Positions 41,344 to 45,757 of a DNA stretch of 45,757 nucleotides are shown in pieces (position 1 is the first letter of the stretch; every line of letters starts with the position of its first letter). Origin of the DNA: Ilumatobacteraceae bacterium (GTDB lineage: Bacteria; Actinomycetota; Acidimicrobiia; Acidimicrobiales; Ilumatobacteraceae); NCBI GenBank assembly GCA_024643255.1, contig JAHENF010000013.1:1-45757 (forward strand). Reading direction: 5' to 3'. Made by a program: the position numbers and the translations under genes. The notes under the pieces were generated by a model. It was not told the DNA's origin. It did no database searches and saw only the letters and a program-made list of their open reading frames with translations.

Positions 41344-42300
41344 ATGGAGATGAACCCTCAGCGTGTCCGCAGCGCAGAGTTCAAGACGGTCCGCAAGGGA
41401 GTTGACCCCCAGGAAGTCAGCGTGTTTCTCAGCGACGTTGCCGACGAGCTCGAGCGCGCCCAGAACCAGTCGACGGCGATGGAGGCGCGAGCGCGCGCTG
41501 CGGTTGCCCGACTGCAGGAACTCAGCGAGGCCGCCCCGGCGCCGGCGGCGGCTCCGGACGCGTCGGTGGAGGAGTCCGAGACGATCAGCCGAACACTGCT
41601 CCTGGCGCAGCGCACGGCCGACACGGCGATGGCCGAGGCCCGCGCCGAAGCAGCGCGGATCATCAGCGAGGCGAACGACCAGGCCGCCAGGACGATCGAC
41701 TCGACGCGTGAGATGTCGGCCGGGTTGCTCGACGAGGCGCGAATGGAGGCGCGCAAGCTCGGCGAGGCCGAGCGGGTCTCGATGGCGAGCGAGGTCGAGG
41801 CGCTCAAGGCGCGTCGGGACTTCCTCGAGTCCGACGTCCATCATCTCGAGACGTTCCTCGCCGACCAGCGGTCACGGGTTCGTGAAGCGGCCAGTTCACT
41901 GATCGACATCGCCGATCGGGTGCCGGGAGGCCTCGGAGCGGTCCGTTCGCCGCTGCTGTCGGCGTCTGACGACGACACTGGTGCCGATGACCTGCTCGAC
42001 GACGACGTCATGGCCATCGACGGCCTCGTCGAGGATCGATCCGAGGAGATTCTGATCGTCACCGAGATCGACGACGACTCCGACGACGAACCGTCGTCGT
42101 CCGTCGACGAAGCGGTCGACCAACCGGTCGACGATGCCGATTCGAGCACTGCCGGCGCCGACCCGTGGGCCGCCGTCGGCGATCCCACCGAGGCACTTCC
42201 GGTGGTCCGGCTCGACGATGACGGCGAGCCCGGCTCGACACAGCGCCCCGACGGTTTCGGCGACGAGTTCCGGTTCTCGTTCGACGACGAGCGTTCCTGA
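41344..42300 (+). CDS. divIVA: DivIVA/Wag31-like polar growth scaffold
   Basis: The 318-residue protein starts with the DivIVA membrane-binding domain (VRSAEFKTVRKGVDPQEVSVFL), followed by a long coiled coil (about residues 35-195, rich in Ala, Glu and Arg, interrupted by a Pro/Ala hinge at about 63-76) and a C-terminal acidic region of about 110 residues (Asp/Glu/Ser-rich). Wag31 organises polar wall growth in actinobacteria. The acidic tail is longer than usual. AAGGAG at 41332-41337 lies 6 nt before the ATG. No yggT gene stands between sepF and this gene. Confidence 0.87.
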   Translation: MEMNPQRVRSAEFKTVRKGVDPQEVSVFLSDVADELERAQNQSTAMEARARAAVARLQELSEAAPAPAAAPDASVEESETISRTLLLAQRTADTAMAEARAEAARIISEANDQAARTIDSTREMSAGLLDEARMEARKLGEAERVSMASEVEALKARRDFLESDVHHLETFLADQRSRVREAASSLIDIADRVPGGLGAVRSPLLSASDDDTGADDLLDDDVMAIDGLVEDRSEEILIVTEIDDDSDDEPSSSVDEAVDQPVDDADSSTAGADPWAAVGDPTEALPVVRLDDDGEPGSTQRPDGFGDEFRFSFDDERS

Positions 42301-42337
42301 GCCGGCAACTCCCGGCGTCGCCCTGACCGAGCGTCGG

Positions 42338-42343
42338 TAGCAT
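42338..42343 (+). promoter_or_regulatory. TAGCAT -10-like box for ileS, leaderless type
   Basis: TAGCAT lies exactly 7 nt before the GTG at 42351. I saw no T-box leader; the space upstream is only 50 nt. Confidence 0.6.
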
Positions 42344-42350
42344 CGCCGTC

Positions 42351-45300
42351 GTGCCATATCCAGACGTCGACCCGCGGCCGAACTTCCCCCAGCTCGAACA
42401 GGACGTCCTCGCGCGGTGGGCCAAGGACGACACGTTCCAGGCTTCGATCGATCAGCGCCCTGCCGGTGAGTTCGGCGACAACGAGTTCGTCTTCTACGAC
42501 GGTCCTCCGTTCGCGAACGGTCTGCCGCACTATGGGCATCTCCTGACGGGGTATGTGAAGGATGCGATTCCGCGCTATCAGACGATGCGCGGCCGGCGTG
42601 TCGAACGACGATTCGGCTGGGACTGTCACGGGCTGCCCGCCGAGGTGAAGGCCGAACAGGAACTGGGAATCTCCGGCCACCCCGAGATCACCGAGTTCGG
42701 AATCGACCGATTCAACGATGCCTGTCGGACCAGCGTGCTGCAGTACACCGGCGACTGGCGCGAGTACGTGACCCGTCAAGCCCGCTGGGTCGACTTCGAC
42801 AACGACTACAAGACCCTCGACCTGTCGTACATGGAGAGCGTCATGTGGGCGTTCAAGACCCTGTGGGACAAGGGACTCGTGTACGAGGGTTACCGGGTCA
42901 TCGCGTACTGCTGGCGGTGCGAGACGCCGCTGAGCAACACCGAGACGCGCATGGATGACGTGTATCGCGACCGTCAGGACCCCGCGCTGACCGTCGGCTT
43001 CGAGCTCGACACGGGAGAGCGGATGCTCGCGTGGACGACGACGCCGTGGACGCTGCCGTCCAATCTGGCGCTCGCCGTCGGACCCGACATCGACTACGTG
43101 ACCGTCGAACTGGACGGAGTGCGATATGTCATCGCCGAGACGCTGCTCGGCTCGTACGCCGCCGAACTCGGCGAGGCCACCGTCGTCGACACCCGCAAGG
43201 GCAGTGAGTTCGTCGGGCGGCGCTACCGCCCGCTGTTCGACTACTTCGCCGACGCCGAGCGCTTCGGCACCGCGGAGGCCTTCCGGGTGCTCGCAGCGGA
43301 CTTCGTGTCAATCGAGGACGGCACGGGCGTCGTCCATCTGGCGCCGGGATTCGGTGAAGACGATCAACTCGTCGCCAACGAGGCCGGGATCCCGACCATC
43401 TGCCCGATGGATGAACACGGCCGTTACACCGCCGAGGTGACCGACTGGGTCGGCACCCACGTGTTCGACGCGAACCCGCTCGTGATCCGTGAGCTCAAGG
43501 ACCGCGGGGCGGTGCTGCGCCACGCCACCTACGACCACTCGTACCCGCATTGCTGGCGCTGTGCTCAGCCGTTGGTGTACCGGGCGATCTCGTCGTGGTT
43601 CGTCAAGGTGACAGCGATCCGTGACCGGATGGTCGAACTCAACCAGGAGATCACCTGGCAACCGGCGCACATCAAGGACGGGAGCTTCGGCAAGTGGCTG
43701 GAGAACGCCCGCGACTGGTCGATCAGCCGAAACCGGTTCTGGGGGTCGCCCATCCCGGTGTGGCAATCCGACGATCCGGCCCATCCGCGCGTCGACGTCT
43801 ACGGCTCGATCGCGCAGCTCGAAGCCGATTTCGGCGTGACGGTGACCGACCTGCACCGCCCGGAGGTCGACGAACTCGTGCGCCCGAACCCTGACGATCC
43901 GACCGGCCGGTCGATGATGCGCAGGGTGCCGGAGGTGCTCGACTGCTGGTTCGAGTCGGGATCGATGCCGTTCGCCCAGGTGCACTACCCGTTCGAGAAC
44001 ACCGAGTGGTTCGAGCACCATTATCCCGGCGACTTCATCGTCGAGTACATCGGCCAGACCCGCGGGTGGTTCTACACATTGCACGTGCTGGCGACGGCGC
44101 TGTTCGATCGTCCGGCATTCGCCAACTGCGTGAGCCACGGCAACGTGCTCGGCGACGACGGGCGCAAGATGTCCAAGAGTCTCAACAACTATCCGGACCC
44201 GCGGGAGATGTTCGACACGCACGGCGCCGACGCGATGCGATGGCACCTGCTGTCGTCGGCGATCCTGCGCGGTGGCGATGGCATGGTGACCGAGGAGGGC
44301 ATGCGCGACACGGTCCGCCACGTCCTGCTGCCGTTGTGGAACTCCTGGTACTTCCTCTCCCTGTACTCCAACGCTGCCGGCCATCAGGGCGAGACCCGTA
44401 CCGATTCGAGCAACGTGCTCGACCGATACGTGCTGGCCAAGACCCGGGCGCTGGTCGGCGACCTGACCGGCACGATGGATGCCTTCGATCTGTTCGGCGC
44501 CTGTCAGATCGTGCGTGACTACCTCGATGTCCTGACCAACTGGTACATCAGGCGCAGCCGTGATCGTTTCTGGGCGGGCGATGCCGATGCGATCGACACG
44601 ATGCACACCGTGCTGTCGGTGCTGACGAGGGTGATCGCGCCACTGCTGCCGCTGGTCGCCGAGGAGATCCACTCCGGCCTGCACGGTGACAGTGCTGCCG
44701 GAAGCGTTCATCTCACCGACTGGCCCACGCCGGACGAGCTCCCAGCGGACGACGATCTCGTGGCAACGATGGACCTCGTGCGCGACGTGTGTTCGGCGAC
44801 GCTCTCGGTGCGTAAGGCACACCAGCGGCGGGTTCGGCTGCCCCTCCAGACCGTCACCGTCGCGTCGGTTGATGCTCACCGCTTGGCCGACTTCCGCGAT
44901 GTCATCGCCGACGAGGTGAACGTTCGCCATGTCGAGTTGACCGACGACGTGGGCTCGGTGGCCACCGAGCGGCTCCAACTGGTGCCCGCACGCCTCGGAC
45001 CGCGCCTCGGCAAGGACGTGCAACAGGTCATCCGGGCGCACAAGTCCGGTGACTGGCAGGTCGACGGCGATGTCGTCACCGTCGGCGGGGTGACCCTCGA
45101 GGCCGGCGAGTTCACGCTCGAACTCGTCGCCGAGGACGACAAGGCGAGCGCCGGGCTCACGGCCCACTCCGGCGTCGTTGCGCTCGACATCGAGGTGACC
45201 CCTGAACTCGAGATCGAGGGTCGCGCTCGAGATCTGGTTCGACTCATCCAGCAGGCACGGCGCGATGCCGGGCTCGATGTCTCGGACCGCATCGTGCTCA

Positions 45301-45440
45301 CGATCGAGGCTCCGGATGCTTGGTTGGAGGCCGTCGGCGAGCATCGAGCGTTGATTGCTCGGGAGACGTTGGCGACCACCGTCGTGACCGAGGCCGTGCA
45401 GGGCGACGCCGAGCCCGTGATCACTGTCGTGCGTTCCTGA
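42351..45440 (+). CDS. ileS: Isoleucyl-tRNA synthetase, long (eukaryote-like) type
   Basis: IleS charges tRNA-Ile. The 1029-residue class I synthetase has the HIGH motif as [15 protein letters not shown], the zinc-binding CWRC motifs in [13 protein letters not shown] and [10 protein letters not shown], the editing domain with [15 protein letters not shown], the KMSKS motif in [16 protein letters not shown], and a long C-terminal anticodon region. The GLPHYGH form and length resemble the second IleRS type, seen in actinobacteria and eukaryotes, which is often less sensitive to mupirocin. Gene order after divIVA is the actinobacterial norm. Confidence 0.96.
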   Translation: MPYPDVDPRPNFPQLEQDVLARWAKDDTFQASIDQRPAGEFGDNEFVFYDGPPFANGLPHYGHLLTGYVKDAIPRYQTMRGRRVERRFGWDCHGLPAEVKAEQELGISGHPEITEFGIDRFNDACRTSVLQYTGDWREYVTRQARWVDFDNDYKTLDLSYMESVMWAFKTLWDKGLVYEGYRVIAYCWRCETPLSNTETRMDDVYRDRQDPALTVGFELDTGERMLAWTTTPWTLPSNLALAVGPDIDYVTVELDGVRYVIAETLLGSYAAELGEATVVDTRKGSEFVGRRYRPLFDYFADAERFGTAEAFRVLAADFVSIEDGTGVVHLAPGFGEDDQLVANEAGIPTICPMDEHGRYTAEVTDWVGTHVFDANPLVIRELKDRGAVLRHATYDHSYPHCWRCAQPLVYRAISSWFVKVTAIRDRMVELNQEITWQPAHIKDGSFGKWLENARDWSISRNRFWGSPIPVWQSDDPAHPRVDVYGSIAQLEADFGVTVTDLHRPEVDELVRPNPDDPTGRSMMRRVPEVLDCWFESGSMPFAQVHYPFENTEWFEHHYPGDFIVEYIGQTRGWFYTLHVLATALFDRPAFANCVSHGNVLGDDGRKMSKSLNNYPDPREMFDTHGADAMRWHLLSSAILRGGDGMVTEEGMRDTVRHVLLPLWNSWYFLSLYSNAAGHQGETRTDSSNVLDRYVLAKTRALVGDLTGTMDAFDLFGACQIVRDYLDVLTNWYIRRSRDRFWAGDADAIDTMHTVLSVLTRVIAPLLPLVAEEIHSGLHGDSAAGSVHLTDWPTPDELPADDDLVATMDLVRDVCSATLSVRKAHQRRVRLPLQTVTVASVDAHRLADFRDVIADEVNVRHVELTDDVGSVATERLQLVPARLGPRLGKDVQQVIRAHKSGDWQVDGDVVTVGGVTLEAGEFTLELVAEDDKASAGLTAHSGVVALDIEVTPELEIEGRARDLVRLIQQARRDAGLDVSDRIVLTIEAPDAWLEAVGEHRALIARETLATTVVTEAVQGDAEPVITVVRS

Positions 45441-45493
45441 CGATTCCGAGGGTCCTCAGCCGGCAAAGCCGCTCGTTCCGCCGCCCGTTCCGG

Positions 45494-45524
45494 TAGAGTC
45501 CGCCGCTCACACCGCCGGGAGGAG
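45494..45524 (+). promoter_or_regulatory. TAGAGT -10-like box and GGGAGGAG site for the Lys/Ala-rich gene
   Basis: TAGAGT at 45494-45499 would start a transcript near 45506, and GGGAGGAG at 45517-45524 lies 5 nt before the ATG at 45530. This is a strong ribosome binding site. Confidence 0.5.
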
Positions 45525-45529
45525 CGCAC

Positions 45530-45757
45530 ATGGCCGCAAAGAAGACGAGTTCCGCCAGGAGCACGGCGACGAAGAAGACCGCAACGAAGAAGGCGGCGCC
45601 TGCCAAGAAGGCCGCTGCTGCCAAGAAGGCTCCGGCGAAGAAGGCGGCGCCTGCGAAGAAGGCTGCTGCTGCCAAGAAGGCTCCGGCGAAGAAGGCGGCG
45701 CCTGCGAAGAAGGCTGCTGCTGCCAAGAAGGCTCCGGCGAAGAAGGCGGCGCCTGCG
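45530..45757 (+). CDS. Lys/Ala-rich tandem-repeat protein, 3'-truncated (possible DksA/TraR or histone-like)
   Basis: The frame is open to the window end, with 76 visible residues beginning MAAKKTSSARSTATKKTATKK and continuing as a Lys-Lys-Ala-Pro repeat. Such basic tails occur on histone H1-like and HupB-type DNA-binding proteins and on actinobacterial DksA/TraR zinc-finger proteins. In Streptomyces a DksA-type gene with a Lys/Ala tail follows ileS, so that is my preferred guess. The visible part holds no zinc finger, so the remaining 3' part decides. A strong ribosome binding site suggests high expression. Confidence 0.7.
   Translation, partial: MAAKKTSSARSTATKKTATKKAAPAKKAAAAKKAPAKKAAPAKKAAAAKKAPAKKAAPAKKAAAAKKAPAKKAAPA
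45587..45757 (+). repeat. 51-bp in-frame tandem repeats (17 residues)
   Basis: Units run at 45587-45637, 45638-45688 and 45689-45739, with a partial fourth unit to the window end. Each encodes KKAAPAKKAAAAKKAPA. Units 2 and 3 are identical at all 51 bases; unit 1 differs at two third-codon positions. Near-perfect identity suggests recent expansion. Confidence 0.9.

Noticed and set aside
42301-42350. Possible T-box leader before ileS
   Set aside because: The gap is only 50 nt and a TAGCAT box lies 7 nt from the start, so no leader RNA fits.
43308-45344. 678-codon open frame on the minus strand opposite ileS
   Set aside because: High GC content leaves antisense frames open. The plus-strand frame encodes a complete IleRS with all motifs, and the minus-strand product has no recognisable domain.
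45421-45726. Minus-strand frame encoding an Ala/Phe-rich repeat
   Set aside because: It is the reverse of the Lys/Ala repeat codons; the plus strand has a strong ribosome binding site and ATG.
45587-45757. Possible CRISPR array, because of regular repeats
   Set aside because: Repeats are contiguous, in frame with no spacers, and encode a regular peptide.

Overview
The window is high-GC chromosomal DNA from an actinobacterium. GTG starts are common, genes are tightly packed, and the gene content (pimB-like glycosyltransferase, MtrA/MtrB, DUF3040, Wag31-like DivIVA, SepF, no ftsA) is actinobacterial. Start-site habits and the DUF222/HNH gene would fit Acidimicrobiia (Ilumatobacter-like), but that is an inference without database support. 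It looks like ordinary core chromosome: I saw no insertion sequence, prophage, CRISPR array, tRNA or rRNA. No stretch longer than 300 bases lacks a gene.

Region 1 (1-8.2 kb): the end of a small cysteine-rich protein and a DUF222/HNH nuclease; then an overlapping group of epoxyqueuosine reductase, PimB-like mannosyltransferase, a small membrane protein, an SRPBCC protein and ROK glucokinase; then convergent inorganic pyrophosphatase, a divergent AlaC-like aminotransferase and an ACT-domain protein. Region 2 (8.2-15.6 kb): a tandem inverted-repeat element, glycerol kinase, a small membrane protein, the mtrA-mtrB-lpqB-like signalling operon, an inositol monophosphatase-family enzyme, a small membrane protein, and DNA polymerase IV. 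Region 3 (15.6-24.1 kb): DUF3040 protein; a leftward moxR-DUF58-transglutaminase operon; rightward, a degenerate ROK protein, an acyl-CoA dehydrogenase, a small protein, an HNH nuclease and a lipoate-ligase-like protein.

Region 4 (24.1-45.4 kb) is the division and cell wall (dcw) cluster: mraZ, rsmH, ftsL, ftsI, murE, mraY, murD, ftsW, murG, murC, murB, ftsQ, ftsZ, pgeF, yggS-type, sepF, divIVA, ileS. From mraZ to ftsQ the genes overlap or nearly touch, so they are probably one translationally coupled operon that makes lipid II and the septal synthase. ftsZ, sepF and divIVA each have a clear Shine-Dalgarno sequence. murF is missing from its usual place between murE and mraY. A 10-bp-periodic array of TGGGG boxes around a TTGACA promoter precedes mraZ. 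The window ends inside a Lys/Ala-rich tandem-repeat gene.

The most informative non-coding signals are a recurrent TANNNT box about 7 nt before many operon-leading start codons (leaderless transcription), the MraZ operator array, and a duplicated GCGATGAG/CTCATCGC inverted repeat at 8225-8329.
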